Positions 18,555 through 25,587 of a stretch of 32,996 nucleotides of DNA are shown here, piece by piece (position 1 is the first letter of the stretch; the number at the start of each line of letters is the position of its first letter). The stretch is from contig JAJCZP010000119.1 in NCBI GenBank assembly GCA_029262315.1, positions 1 to 32,996 of the forward strand, read 5' to 3'. The notes below the pieces were generated by a model. The model was given only the letters and a program-made list of their open reading frames with translations. It had not been told where the DNA came from and ran no database searches. The stretch comes from Deltaproteobacteria bacterium (GTDB taxonomy: Bacteria; Desulfobacterota; Binatia; UTPRO1). A program made the translations under genes and the position numbers.

Positions 18555-19940
18555 ATGACGGAGTCTTCCACCGATCGACTGGAGGTGATCTACCGGTCGA
18601 TAGAGGAGCTTACCCCCTACGGGGCCAACGCCCGTACCCATACCGATCATCAGATCAGCCAGGTCATGGCTTCGATCAACGAGTTCGGATGGACCAATCC
18701 GATCCTGCTCCGTGATGATTCCTCGCTGGTGGCGGGTCATGCGCGTCTGGAGGCGGCCAAGCGTCTCGGCTTGACCGAGGTGCCCACGATATCCCTGGCC
18801 AATCTCACCGAGGACCAGGCCCGGGCCTACGTCATCGCCGATAACCAGCTTGCGACCAATGCCGGCTGGGACGAGGCGATTCTTGCCGGCGAGCTTGTCG
18901 CGCTGCAGGAGGCTGGGTTCAACATCGACGTTGTCGGGTTCTCCGATCAGGACATTGCTGCTCTGCTCGCCCCGCGGGATGAGGAGGGCTTCACGGACCC
19001 TGACGACGCTCCGCCGCTGCAGGACGACCCAATCTCCAAGGTTGGCGACGTGTGGCTGCTGGGCTCTCACCGCCTGGTGTGTGGCGACTGCACGGTGCCC
19101 GAGTTCGTCGATCACTGTCTGGACGGCGCCCGGCCCAATCTCATGGTTACGGACCCGCCCTATGGGGTGAATTACGATCCATCGCATCGCGTGCGTTCCG
19201 GCCTCGCCAAGCGCGGGCAGGTGGCCGAGGGAAAGGTCATGAACGACGATCGCGCGGACTGGCGCGAGGCGTGGGTGCTCTTTCCTGGCATCGTTGCCTA
19301 CGTCTGGCACGCGGGCACCAAGGCTCACATCGTCTCGGATTCGCTCGAGAGCGTGGGGTTCGACATCCGGTCGCAGATTGTTTGGGTGAAGAACCGGTTC
19401 GCCATCAGCCGCGGGCACTACCACGTCCAGCACGAGCCGTGCTTCGAGGCGGGCAAGGATGCCGACTACGAGCACGAGACGGCTCAGTACGCCTGCCGCT
19501 CTGGTGAGGCGGCTTCGTGGGCTGGCGATCGCAAGCAGTCGACGGTGTGGTTCATTGCGCACCGCGCGAACGACACGGGGCATGGCACGCAGAAACCGGT
19601 CGAGTGCATGGAGCGCCCGATTCGTAACAACTCTTCGCCTGGCCAGGGTGTGTACGACCCGTTTTGCGGATCGGGCACCACGATCATCGCTTGTCAGCGG
19701 ACGGGGCGCGTCTGCTATGCGATCGAGCTTGACGAAAGATATGTCGATGTGATCGTGCGTCGCTGGGAGGCGTATACGCGTAAGTCCGCTGTTCTTGAGG
19801 AGACCGGACAGACCTTTGCAGATGTGGTGCGGTCTTCTGAAAAACGAAAGGGAGATGCCGCGGTTACCAAACCTGAATCCGAAAGCAAAGCGAAGGGCGC
19901 ATTGAAGAAGAAGTCGAGGAAGAAGGTGAGCAAGAAATGA
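18555..19940 (+). CDS. ParB-domain / DNA adenine methyltransferase fusion
   Basis: The N-terminal 100 residues are a ParB/Srx-type domain: PYGANARTHTDHQISQVMAS, then the nucleotide-binding box VAGHARLEAAKRLG (about 74-87). The C-terminal part is an N6-adenine or N4-cytosine DNA methyltransferase. It has the catalytic DPPYG motif (about residues 200-204) and, near the end, the SAM-binding block YDPFCGSGTT (about 369-378), the reversed order of the beta class. A lysine-rich tail ends it. No restriction partner is seen, so it probably protects phage DNA or marks it. The leader holds a tandem hairpin element. Confidence 0.9.
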   Translation: MTESSTDRLEVIYRSIEELTPYGANARTHTDHQISQVMASINEFGWTNPILLRDDSSLVAGHARLEAAKRLGLTEVPTISLANLTEDQARAYVIADNQLATNAGWDEAILAGELVALQEAGFNIDVVGFSDQDIAALLAPRDEEGFTDPDDAPPLQDDPISKVGDVWLLGSHRLVCGDCTVPEFVDHCLDGARPNLMVTDPPYGVNYDPSHRVRSGLAKRGQVAEGKVMNDDRADWREAWVLFPGIVAYVWHAGTKAHIVSDSLESVGFDIRSQIVWVKNRFAISRGHYHVQHEPCFEAGKDADYEHETAQYACRSGEAASWAGDRKQSTVWFIAHRANDTGHGTQKPVECMERPIRNNSSPGQGVYDPFCGSGTTIIACQRTGRVCYAIELDERYVDVIVRRWEAYTRKSAVLEETGQTFADVVRSSEKRKGDAAVTKPESESKAKGALKKKSRKKVSKK

Positions 19941-20155
19941 ACGCTCCACCCAAGAACGACGTGTCTGGGCTTGTGGCAATGGCCTTGGCTCACGCCGCTG
20001 CGTATCAGCATGATCATCGTTTGAAAGAGATGCATCCAGCGCATCAGAAGATACTTGCTCCGTTTCTGTCGCCAGAACAAATAGCGCGGTTGGGAATCAG
20101 TTCTGATCCGAAGGTTGCCGTGGACAGTTCTCTTCGAGCGGACGGTGAATCATGA
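19937..20155 (+). CDS. Small hypothetical protein (72 aa)
   Basis: ATG 19937 overlaps the methyltransferase stop (ATGA). The protein is helical and histidine-rich in the middle (AMALAHAAAYQHDHRLKEMHPAHQK). A small domain-like stretch, LAPFLSPEQIARLGI, follows. No family is recognised. Its own stop overlaps the following gene, so it is coupled in the operon. Confidence 0.5.
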   Translation: MNAPPKNDVSGLVAMALAHAAAYQHDHRLKEMHPAHQKILAPFLSPEQIARLGISSDPKVAVDSSLRADGES

Positions 20156-20433
20156 CGTGTTGTCATCCGACACATGGAAGTCGACTTCACAATCGATACG
20201 AAAGTGAGGTGGTCCGTGCGATTTTGGATATCTCCGGCTCCGATTCCAGCCTCTATGACAAGGTGAACAATTGGGTTCTCATTGGGGCTGGCCTTCGCCC
20301 CAATATTGTTCTTGAGCAGGACGTTCCTGTAGCCAGGTCATATATGCGCGTGAATGACTATCTCTTCCGTCCTCAACTTGTCGGAGTGAGGAATGAATGT
20401 GATTTATCTTCACTCAAATTCTATTCGGGATAA
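20152..20433 (+). CDS. Small hypothetical protein (93 aa)
   Basis: ATG 20152 overlaps the previous stop. A cysteine pair near the start (MTCCHPTHGSRLHNRYESE) and an even helix/strand pattern follow (EVVRAILDISGSDSSLYDKVNNW; VLIGAGLRPNIVLEQDVPV). No motif is recognised. A 36-base gap with a weak site leads to the next gene. Confidence 0.5.
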   Translation: MTCCHPTHGSRLHNRYESEVVRAILDISGSDSSLYDKVNNWVLIGAGLRPNIVLEQDVPVARSYMRVNDYLFRPQLVGVRNECDLSSLKFYSG

Positions 20434-20469
20434 GCAGCCATGAAATCAAATCCAGATCAAGGGTGAATC

Positions 20470-21015
20470 ATGAATCGTAAAATCGTTGCAAGCATGGGCA
20501 TTGGCCCGAGTGAAGGAAATGCCATCGATACAGAGCGGGTGATTCGCCTGCTCGAGAAGATCGGTGATGATGCTCCGTTGCCTGGCTTCGAGCTTCGTCT
20601 GCCATCAGATGTTTTTGGCGGTGATGAGGTATCAGACGAGGATCGTCGAATTATTGCTGATCGTGCCCTGGAAGCTTTGGGCTTGTCTAAGCTTCCAGAA
20701 ACCACAAACGGCGAAGAGTGGCCGCCGCTTCTTTTTATTGAGGAGGATGGCCCAAGTCACAATCGACAACTTGACGAGTTTGAGATCGCGGCCTTGACTG
20801 GCGGCGCGATGCTGGTGCTGCAATATCGCTGGAACTCGCGCCGAGACCACGGAATCTTTGGCTGTTACGACGGCAGGTATCACATCGGGTGTTCCAGGAG
20901 CACGGGTGGGTTCCCCCGCTATCGATCAGAGGCGATGTGCAAAGCCCGCGTGATCATCCAGGCGCTGGAGCTTGAGTTCGATCCTGATAACTGGCTCGAG
21001 GTTGAGGAGGGGTGA
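20470..21015 (+). CDS. Hypothetical protein (181 aa)
   Basis: ATG 20470 has only a weak AAGGGTG site. The protein has an acidic helical N-terminal half (TERVIRLLEKIGDDAPLPGFELRLPSDVFGGDEVSDEDR). The C-terminal half is beta-rich with cysteines (RDHGIFGCYDGRYHIGCSRSTGGFPRYRSEAMCKARVI). The CYDGRYHIGCS pattern may bind metal but matches nothing I know. Followed after three bases by the next small gene. Confidence 0.5.
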   Translation: MNRKIVASMGIGPSEGNAIDTERVIRLLEKIGDDAPLPGFELRLPSDVFGGDEVSDEDRRIIADRALEALGLSKLPETTNGEEWPPLLFIEEDGPSHNRQLDEFEIAALTGGAMLVLQYRWNSRRDHGIFGCYDGRYHIGCSRSTGGFPRYRSEAMCKARVIIQALELEFDPDNWLEVEEG

Positions 21016-21018
21016 TCG

Positions 21019-21219
21019 ATGGCTGGTTTGATGCTGTTCCATATCCAATCTGAGAGCGAGGATTTCTGGGTCGAGGCCAATTCTTTTGGTAGCGCCATTA
21101 AACATTGGAAGGAGCACATATTCGCTGAAAATCCCGGGGAGCATTTTCAAGATTTGTTACCTGAATCCGTTGTTCTTATTAGCCGCAGCCCTGTTATTCG
21201 TGGCAATTCGAAAGAGTGA
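21019..21219 (+). CDS. Small hypothetical protein (66 aa)
   Basis: ATG 21019 follows GAGGAGGGG. Sequence MAGLMLFHIQSESEDFWVEANSFGSAIKHWKEHIFAENP looks like a small alpha/beta protein of the kind found in phage accessory regions. No motif is recognised. The next gene starts three bases after its stop. Confidence 0.5.
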   Translation: MAGLMLFHIQSESEDFWVEANSFGSAIKHWKEHIFAENPGEHFQDLLPESVVLISRSPVIRGNSKE

Positions 21220-21222
21220 TCG

Positions 21223-21618
21223 ATGTCATCGCCAGTCTCCATATCTCCTATCCGGCTGCGCCGGGATCGCAGCCTCGGATGGAGGAAGCCCGCGGGGTCT
21301 GTCATCGTGGATCGGACATCGCGGTGGGGCAATCCGTGGGGATGGGTTCTCTGTCCTGAGAGCCGGACCTGGTATGTCTGCCGCGCCCGCTCCAAGCGTC
21401 GCACCGGTCACTGGCGAGGTAATCCCCAAGCGGCACAGCGGGCGGCTGTGGCTTATTTCTGTCGCTGGTTGACCCTGACACCTTCGGGACGCGCGTTGGC
21501 TACTCGGGCCCGAGAGCAGCTTCAGGGCTATGACCTGGTCTGCTGGTGTTTTCCAGACGATGCCTGTCATGCGGATGTCTTGCTCGAGGTCGCAAATGCC
21601 GAAGAGGAGGCATCATGA
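21223..21618 (+). CDS. DUF4326 family protein
   Basis: The protein has the DUF4326 pattern: RLRRDRSLGWRKPAGSVIV then DRTSRWGNPWGW near the N-terminus, a helix with FCRWL (about residue 80), and LQGYDLVCWCFPDDACHADVLLELA-type ending (here LQGYDLVCWCFPDDACHADVLLEVA). The conserved R.SRWGNP and the CWC...CHAD cysteine/histidine cluster near the end define the family. It is a small single-domain protein, common in phages, of unknown biochemistry. Its stop overlaps the deformylase start region. Confidence 0.85.
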   Translation: MSSPVSISPIRLRRDRSLGWRKPAGSVIVDRTSRWGNPWGWVLCPESRTWYVCRARSKRRTGHWRGNPQAAQRAAVAYFCRWLTLTPSGRALATRAREQLQGYDLVCWCFPDDACHADVLLEVANAEEEAS

Positions 21619-22094
21619 ACATCCCCCCGCTGAACGAGCTTCATATTCATGAGTCGCCGGCCTTGCGGGCGATCGCGGAGACGTTCGACGTGACGAGTGC
21701 GCTGGTTCCATCTTTGGCGTTCCGCATGGTGGAGTTGGCACGAGAAGCTGATGGGATCGGATTGGCTGGTCCCCAGATCGGCCTTCCATACCGCGTCATC
21801 GTTTGCAAGCTTCAAGAGCAATGGTCTTTCCTCATGAATCCTCGGATCGTGTGGATATCTCACCATCGTGTGGGGGCGGCTGAAGGGTGCCTGAGTCTCC
21901 CTGGGATCAAAGTGAATGTTGTCAGGCCATGCGCCGTGAGGGTTGCCCACACGATGGCCGATCGCTCCATTCGTTCGATTGAAGCATGCGATTTGGCTGC
22001 GAGGGTGCTGCAGCACGAGATCGACCACCTGGACGGGATTCTGATCACGGATCGAGGGCTCAGCGGGGGGATTGAACCAGTTGGGGGTGGATGA
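21615..22094 (+). CDS. def: Peptide deformylase
   Basis: All three deformylase motifs are intact: GIGLAGPQIG (motif I, about 51-60), EGCLSLPG (motif II, cysteine ligand, about 95-102) and LQHEIDHLDG (motif III, two histidine ligands and catalytic glutamate, about 135-144). The enzyme removes the formyl group from new proteins using a metal ion. At 159 residues it is slightly short, lacking a long C-terminal helix, as in several phage and organellar deformylases. ATG 21615 has GAGGAGGC before it. It sits in an operon with DUF4326 and a zinc-ribbon membrane protein. Confidence 0.95.
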   Translation: MNIPPLNELHIHESPALRAIAETFDVTSALVPSLAFRMVELAREADGIGLAGPQIGLPYRVIVCKLQEQWSFLMNPRIVWISHHRVGAAEGCLSLPGIKVNVVRPCAVRVAHTMADRSIRSIEACDLAARVLQHEIDHLDGILITDRGLSGGIEPVGGG

Positions 22095-22273
22095 TGAGTT
22101 TTTTGATTGCCATCGCTTTTGCAGCTGGGCTGTTTTGGCTGTCTGAGGTGCTCCGTCCCAGCGACGATCCGCCGGTCGTCGGGAAATGTCCGTTTTGCGG
22201 GTGTTCGGGTGTCGATGACGATCCTGGCTTTGCCAATTATCGGAGGTGCTCCGGCTGTGGGGCGTCTCGGTGA
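22091..22273 (+). CDS. Small membrane-anchored zinc-ribbon protein (60 aa)
   Basis: ATG 22091 overlaps the deformylase stop. The product is one N-terminal membrane helix (MMSFLIAIAFAAGLFWLSEVL) and a C-terminal zinc ribbon (CPFCGCSGVDDDPGFANYRRCSGCGASR). CPFCG...CSGCGA resembles the cysteine layout of Lar-type restriction-alleviation proteins and small zinc ribbons of phages, but the membrane helix is unusual for that family. It is the last gene before a C-rich noncoding stretch. Confidence 0.6.
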   Translation: MMSFLIAIAFAAGLFWLSEVLRPSDDPPVVGKCPFCGCSGVDDDPGFANYRRCSGCGASR

Positions 22274-22529
22274 AGCACCGCCCTTGCCCAGCGCCGCCAC
22301 CGCGCCATCGCCGCGCCACACCCGCGCCACACCCGCGCCGGTTCTCGGACGAAACGCCGGACACAGTCTCCGAACATTGCTCGCACAGTTGTCGCCGGCG
22401 CCGCTCACGCCTCAGAAATGGGGCTTTGGTTAGCGAACACACTACAACACACCCTCCCCACAGCCCTGGGCATCCGGTCCGATATGCATCCAACTCCCGC
22501 CCATCGCCGGCGCCATATGGGGGTGCCGG
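22274..22529. other. C-rich noncoding stretch before the terminase genes
   Basis: This 256-base stretch has the opposite strand skew to the rest of the window: the + strand is rich in C (runs like CCGCGCCACACCCGCGCC, with CGCGCCACACC repeated in tandem) while neighbours are rich in G. A start-overlapping frame is open through it but its product is an arginine/proline-rich artefact. A GGCGCC/GGTGCC stem lies just before the GTG start of the next gene. A packaging (cos or pac) site is a possibility. Confidence 0.35.
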
Positions 22530-23081
22530 GTGGCTAAATCTGGCAAACCCAAAGTCGGACGCCCCAGCGCCTTCGATCCCGATATTGCTGCTGAGATTCT
22601 TGACGGCCTCTGTGACGGCCTCTCTCTCCGCGTCGTCTGTCTCCGAGACACCATGCCCTCGGCCCGCTCCGTTCACCGCTGGCTCTCAGATGGCGAGGGG
22701 AAGGAGTTCGACCTGTTTCGTCAGCAATACGCGCGGGCGCGTGAGATTCAGGCGTCGACGCTGTTTGACGGGATCATCGAGGCGGTGGGCCTGGTGCAGA
22801 GCGGGCGGCTGGATTCGAAGGCTGGTCGGACGATCATTTATGGGCTGGAGATCGTGGCGTCGCGGCTCCACCCGAAGAAGTTCGGTCGCAAGCTGGACGT
22901 CTCGGCTGACGTAAACGCCAACGTGGGGCTGTTGGCGATTCCCGTGGCGCCTGGGTCGCTCGAGGCGTGGCGCGAGCTTGATGAGCCGATGGAGTTGCCC
23001 GAGGGTCAGCCGGAGATCGTGGCGGAGCAGGCCCCGCAGCGGGAGGTGCGTGTTGGAGGGGCGGGGGTGGTCCGTGTGTGA
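22530..23081 (+). CDS. terS: Terminase small subunit
   Basis: GTG 22530 gives 183 residues beginning MAKSGKPKVGRPSAFDPDIAAEILDGLCDG, followed by SLRVVCLRDTMPSARSVHRWLSD. This is the helix-turn-helix of small terminase proteins, which recognise the packaging start on DNA. The helical middle (AREIQASTLFDGIIEAVGL; TIIYGLEIVASRLHPKKFG) is the oligomerisation part, and the C-terminus is an acidic/valine-rich tail. It lies upstream of the large subunit, but eight small genes separate the two. The sequence fits the family well; the exact subfamily is uncertain. Confidence 0.8.
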   Translation: MAKSGKPKVGRPSAFDPDIAAEILDGLCDGLSLRVVCLRDTMPSARSVHRWLSDGEGKEFDLFRQQYARAREIQASTLFDGIIEAVGLVQSGRLDSKAGRTIIYGLEIVASRLHPKKFGRKLDVSADVNANVGLLAIPVAPGSLEAWRELDEPMELPEGQPEIVAEQAPQREVRVGGAGVVRV

Positions 23082-23313
23082 TAAACCGCTCGCCGCCTGG
23101 ACCTGGGAGGAAATCTACGACTGGTTCCGCGACGAAGGCGTTTGGACGTGTTCCGATGGCGATCTCTACGACCTGACAACAGACGAAATGCGCGTCGAGG
23201 TGGCCCTGCAGGCTGAGGCGATGGAGATGCGTCTGTGTGGCATCGATGCCGTTTTGATCGACCATCGTGGCTATGGGGCCGAGTTTACGCTACTCTCGGA
23301 TACGGAGGCATGA
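23074..23313 (+). CDS. Small hypothetical protein (79 aa)
   Basis: GTG 23074 overlaps the small terminase stop, after a G-rich binding region (TTGGAGGGGCGGGGG). The protein is acidic and tryptophan-rich at the start (CDKPLAAWTWEEIYDWFRDEGVW), then helical (TTDEMRVEVALQAEAMEMRL) and beta (AVLIDHRGYGAEFTLL). No family is recognised. A copy of the recurring ACTCTCGGATAC element is embedded in its last codons, just before the next gene's ribosome binding site. Confidence 0.5.
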   Translation: MCDKPLAAWTWEEIYDWFRDEGVWTCSDGDLYDLTTDEMRVEVALQAEAMEMRLCGIDAVLIDHRGYGAEFTLLSDTEA

Positions 23314-23314
23314 C

Positions 23315-23506
23315 ATGGCAAGTTTTGAGCGTCAATTTTTGAGATTGAATGTCTCGGTGCAGCCATTCAAGTGTGGATGGCAAGGGTTCCGATTTGGAGG
23401 TCGCGGCTGTTATTGGTTTTGTGCGATCAATATTGGGTGCGTAAGCATTGCGTGGTTTCGCCGCAGTCCAAGTTGGAGAACTAAACAAGGAGATGGGCAT
23501 GGATAA
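23315..23506 (+). CDS. Small basic aromatic protein (63 aa)
   Basis: ATG 23315 has GGAGG nearby (23302-23306). The protein is rich in F, W, R and G (MASFERQFLRLNVSV; WQGFRFGGRGCYWFC) and ends SWRTKQGDGHG. It may have two short beta strands and a cysteine pair. No family is recognised. The next gene starts inside its last codons. Confidence 0.45.
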   Translation: MASFERQFLRLNVSVQPFKCGWQGFRFGGRGCYWFCAINIGCVSIAWFRRSPSWRTKQGDGHG

Positions 23507-23786
23507 CAACGTAGGGTTCGACCTCTCAGAATCGTTCAACATCGACGAAGACCAGTTGGATGGCTTGTCGCCTCAGAAGGTTTTTGTGCTGGGCTATGAG
23601 CTTGCGCAGGTGAGCGCCGAGCTTGGCTCAGGAAACAAGGTCGCCAAGCCTGTTCACCCCCAGAACAGAGAGCGCATTGAAGCTGCTGCCAAGAAGCGTG
23701 ACCGTCTAATCACCTTCACGGTGTATCACGATGATTGGCTGTGGCTGCTGACGATCGATGACGAGGCGGCGAAGAGTAAAGCATGA
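23499..23786 (+). CDS. Hypothetical protein (95 aa)
   Basis: ATG 23499 follows AAGGAGATGGGC. The protein is acidic and helical at the start (MDNNVGFDLSESFNIDEDQLDGLSPQKVFVLGYELAQVSAELG). A basic turn (HPQNRERIEAAAKKRDR) and a beta/aromatic end (LITFTVYHDDWLWLLTIDDEA) follow. No motif is recognised. It overlaps the next gene's start. Confidence 0.5.
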   Translation: MDNNVGFDLSESFNIDEDQLDGLSPQKVFVLGYELAQVSAELGSGNKVAKPVHPQNRERIEAAAKKRDRLITFTVYHDDWLWLLTIDDEAAKSKA

Positions 23787-24136
23787 GCGATCAAGAAGCG
23801 GATCAATACCCGAAGGTCGTCGGCAGTAACTCTCTGTATCCGATCGTCAGTGATCATGGCATCATCATTGCGTATGGCTTCTGGTGCCCAGGATGTAATA
23901 GTCATCATGCGTTTTTGCTTCCGCGATGGGATTTCAATGAGAATTTCGATTCACCCACTTTTTCCCCATCGCTGTCGATCGATGCGAGCAAACACGACTT
24001 TGAGATGCGACGATGTCACTTGTATCTTCGTGACGGAGTCTTAGAGTTTTTGCCTGATTGCACGCACCATCTTGCCGGCAAGAAGGTTGCGCTGGCTCCA
24101 GAGCCGAAGCTTCCGAAATCAAAGGAGGAAGAGTGA
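23783..24136 (+). CDS. DUF6527-like protein
   Basis: The sequence has the pattern of this phage-associated family: FWCPGCNSHHAFLLP (zinc-type CxxC), W.....DSPTFSPSLSI, then CHLYLRDGVLEFLPDCTHHLAGKKVALA. The cysteine/histidine residues probably bind a metal ion. Family members are single-domain phage proteins of unknown role. It belongs to the run of small genes between the two terminase subunits and shares its stop with the GTG start of the next gene. Confidence 0.6.
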   Translation: MSDQEADQYPKVVGSNSLYPIVSDHGIIIAYGFWCPGCNSHHAFLLPRWDFNENFDSPTFSPSLSIDASKHDFEMRRCHLYLRDGVLEFLPDCTHHLAGKKVALAPEPKLPKSKEEE

Positions 24137-24474
24137 ACGACACTCCAACCTTAAAACCAAAGATGTTCCCCGTTATGGTCGGTCCTCCAGGACACAAGGT
24201 TTACGTCCCGTGGGAGTTGATATCGCCTCACGAAGATCAAGCCAAGCGTAATCATTGTGGTCAGAGCTTTGAAGAACTAGCTGAGCGTGGTGGATTGTCT
24301 GCGAGAGAGACGGCTGCGGTGATGTCTGGATTCAGCCTGTTCGATAGACCTCGCCCAGCCATGAGGAGCGATCGCGAGGCGTGGGACATCATCTGGCGAT
24401 GCGCAGCAGAGTTTCACGGCAGTATGGGCTGGGCAGATTTCCAAGAGGCGAAGCCCGAAGGAAACGATAAATGA
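24133..24474 (+). CDS. Hypothetical protein (113 aa)
   Basis: GTG 24133 overlaps the previous stop (GTGA) and has a strong AAAGGAGGAAGA site. The protein begins MNDTPTLKPKMFPVMVGPPGHKVYVPWELI and continues as a helical domain (HEDQAKRNHCGQSFEELAERGGLSARETAAVMSG). The stretch SFEELAERGGLSARETAAVMSG resembles a small helix-turn-helix. A DNA-binding or adaptor role is possible but unproven. Confidence 0.5.
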   Translation: MNDTPTLKPKMFPVMVGPPGHKVYVPWELISPHEDQAKRNHCGQSFEELAERGGLSARETAAVMSGFSLFDRPRPAMRSDREAWDIIWRCAAEFHGSMGWADFQEAKPEGNDK

Positions 24475-24953
24475 AGTGTATTTCTCTCTGGCAGCCCTGG
24501 GCTACGCTTGTTGTCATCGGCGCTAAGCGCATCGAGACTCGATCATGGTCGACGAAGTATCGCGGTCCTATTGCAATCCATGCTGCGAAGAATTGGAACC
24601 AGACTCTGATAAACATGTGCGGCGAGGATTTTTTCAGGAAAACCCTGGGACCACTTTGTGTCGATGCTGGCTACTGCTCATACTCACGAGAAGCGCTCGA
24701 GCACATCCTTCCGCGAGGATGCGTGCTGGGAACCGTAGAACTCACCGACTGTGCAGACATAGTGGCGATGAATCGGGTTTCCATAGGCAGGCAAGAACTT
24801 GCGTTCGGAGACTTTGCCGATGGTCGTTACGCGTGGTCACTGTCCGAGCCCCGCCAATTCGTTCAGCCGGTCCCTTGTGTTGGCCGGCAGGGTATCTTCA
24901 ACATCGAAGAGTCGATGACGCATCACGCCTATGTTGGAGCACCAGATGAGTAG
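24471..24953 (+). CDS. ASCH domain protein
   Basis: The start MKCISLWQPWATLVVIGAKRIETRSW is the ASCH motif (W-Q-P-W-A and K-x-x-E-x-R-x-W), and YRGPIAIHAAK (about residues 30-40) and GCVLGTVELTDC (about 83-94) are the next family blocks. ASCH domains belong to the PUA-like RNA-binding fold; some members are nucleases or amidohydrolases acting on modified nucleosides, others act with RNA modification. Which activity applies here cannot be read. The gene overlaps its neighbours on both sides. Confidence 0.9.
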   Translation: MKCISLWQPWATLVVIGAKRIETRSWSTKYRGPIAIHAAKNWNQTLINMCGEDFFRKTLGPLCVDAGYCSYSREALEHILPRGCVLGTVELTDCADIVAMNRVSIGRQELAFGDFADGRYAWSLSEPRQFVQPVPCVGRQGIFNIEESMTHHAYVGAPDE

Positions 24954-25263
24954 CGCCGAATCTTTCCAAGGCATCATTGATATTCCTCGCGGTGGCGTCG
25001 CGTTCGTCGACAAGTGGGCTTCGAACCGCGACCCTATCGACGATCTTGCTCGGCATTTGTACGAAATCGAGTGTGAGATGCACGCCGCGGATATGCGAAA
25101 TGCCGACACTCTTCGCATGCTCGAGGCTGAGTTGGATAATCGGGGACTGGAGATCGATCCCGATCTTGATGATCCTGGCCCGCTTGTTCCTGGACTTGTT
25201 CGCGTTGATTACCCAGAGCTCGAGGAGGGTGTCGATGTCGAATGCTGCGATGATCAGGACTGA
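24946..25263 (+). CDS. Acidic hypothetical protein (105 aa)
   Basis: ATG 24946 follows TTGGAGC and overlaps the end of the ASCH gene. The sequence is strongly acidic and helical (DPIDDLARHLYEIECEMHAADMRNADTLRMLEAELDNRG). The C-terminus (LEEGVDVECCDDQD) is even more acidic. DNA-mimic proteins have this charge profile, but no family is recognised and nothing else supports that idea. The next gene starts inside it. Confidence 0.45.
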   Translation: MSSAESFQGIIDIPRGGVAFVDKWASNRDPIDDLARHLYEIECEMHAADMRNADTLRMLEAELDNRGLEIDPDLDDPGPLVPGLVRVDYPELEEGVDVECCDDQD

Positions 25264-25576
25264 ACCACACGTTGAGATTCAGCTGCATGCGCGGCCTGAC
25301 AAGACGTGGTTTTGGGTGGTGCGCGTGTTCTCTTCTCAGAAAACTCTGGTGAACACCGACTGGTGTGATCAGATCAGTTTTGGATCGGTCGATGGACGTG
25401 ACGGCGAAACAGAGAAGCGCATCATGGTGACAGCTGGAGCGCTGGCCGAGCATCAGGCGCTTCATCTTGGCTCGCTCTTTGATCCGTCCGAAGTCGCCAA
25501 GCTGGCCCGGGATGTCTACCGAGAGCTTTGTGATGATCTTGAGAACAAACACGGGACAGACATCTCGCGTCACTAA
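25235..25576 (+). CDS. Hypothetical protein (113 aa)
   Basis: ATG 25235 has GAGGAGG before it (about 25222-25228). The protein has a beta-strand start (HVEIQLHARPDKTWFWVVRVFSSQ), a charged middle (GDGRDGETEKR type sequence) and a helical C-terminus (AEHQALHLGSLFDPSEVAKLARDVYRELCDDL). No family is recognised. It is the last small gene before the large terminase. Confidence 0.5.
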   Translation: MSNAAMIRTEPHVEIQLHARPDKTWFWVVRVFSSQKTLVNTDWCDQISFGSVDGRDGETEKRIMVTAGALAEHQALHLGSLFDPSEVAKLARDVYRELCDDLENKHGTDISRH

Positions 25577-25587
25577 GATCGTCGACA

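Noticed and set aside
18444-19979. 511-codon open frame on the - strand
   Set aside because: It is the complement shadow of the ParB-methyltransferase gene, whose motifs are clear. The - strand product is arginine/histidine-rich and has no start signal.
21567-22676. 369-codon open frame on the - strand
   Set aside because: It lies opposite the deformylase gene, which has all its catalytic motifs. The product lacks recognisable pattern.
22270-22914. GTG-started frame through the C-rich stretch into the small terminase
   Set aside because: Although it overlaps the previous stop (GTGA), the product is an arginine/proline/histidine-rich string and overlaps most of terS in another frame.
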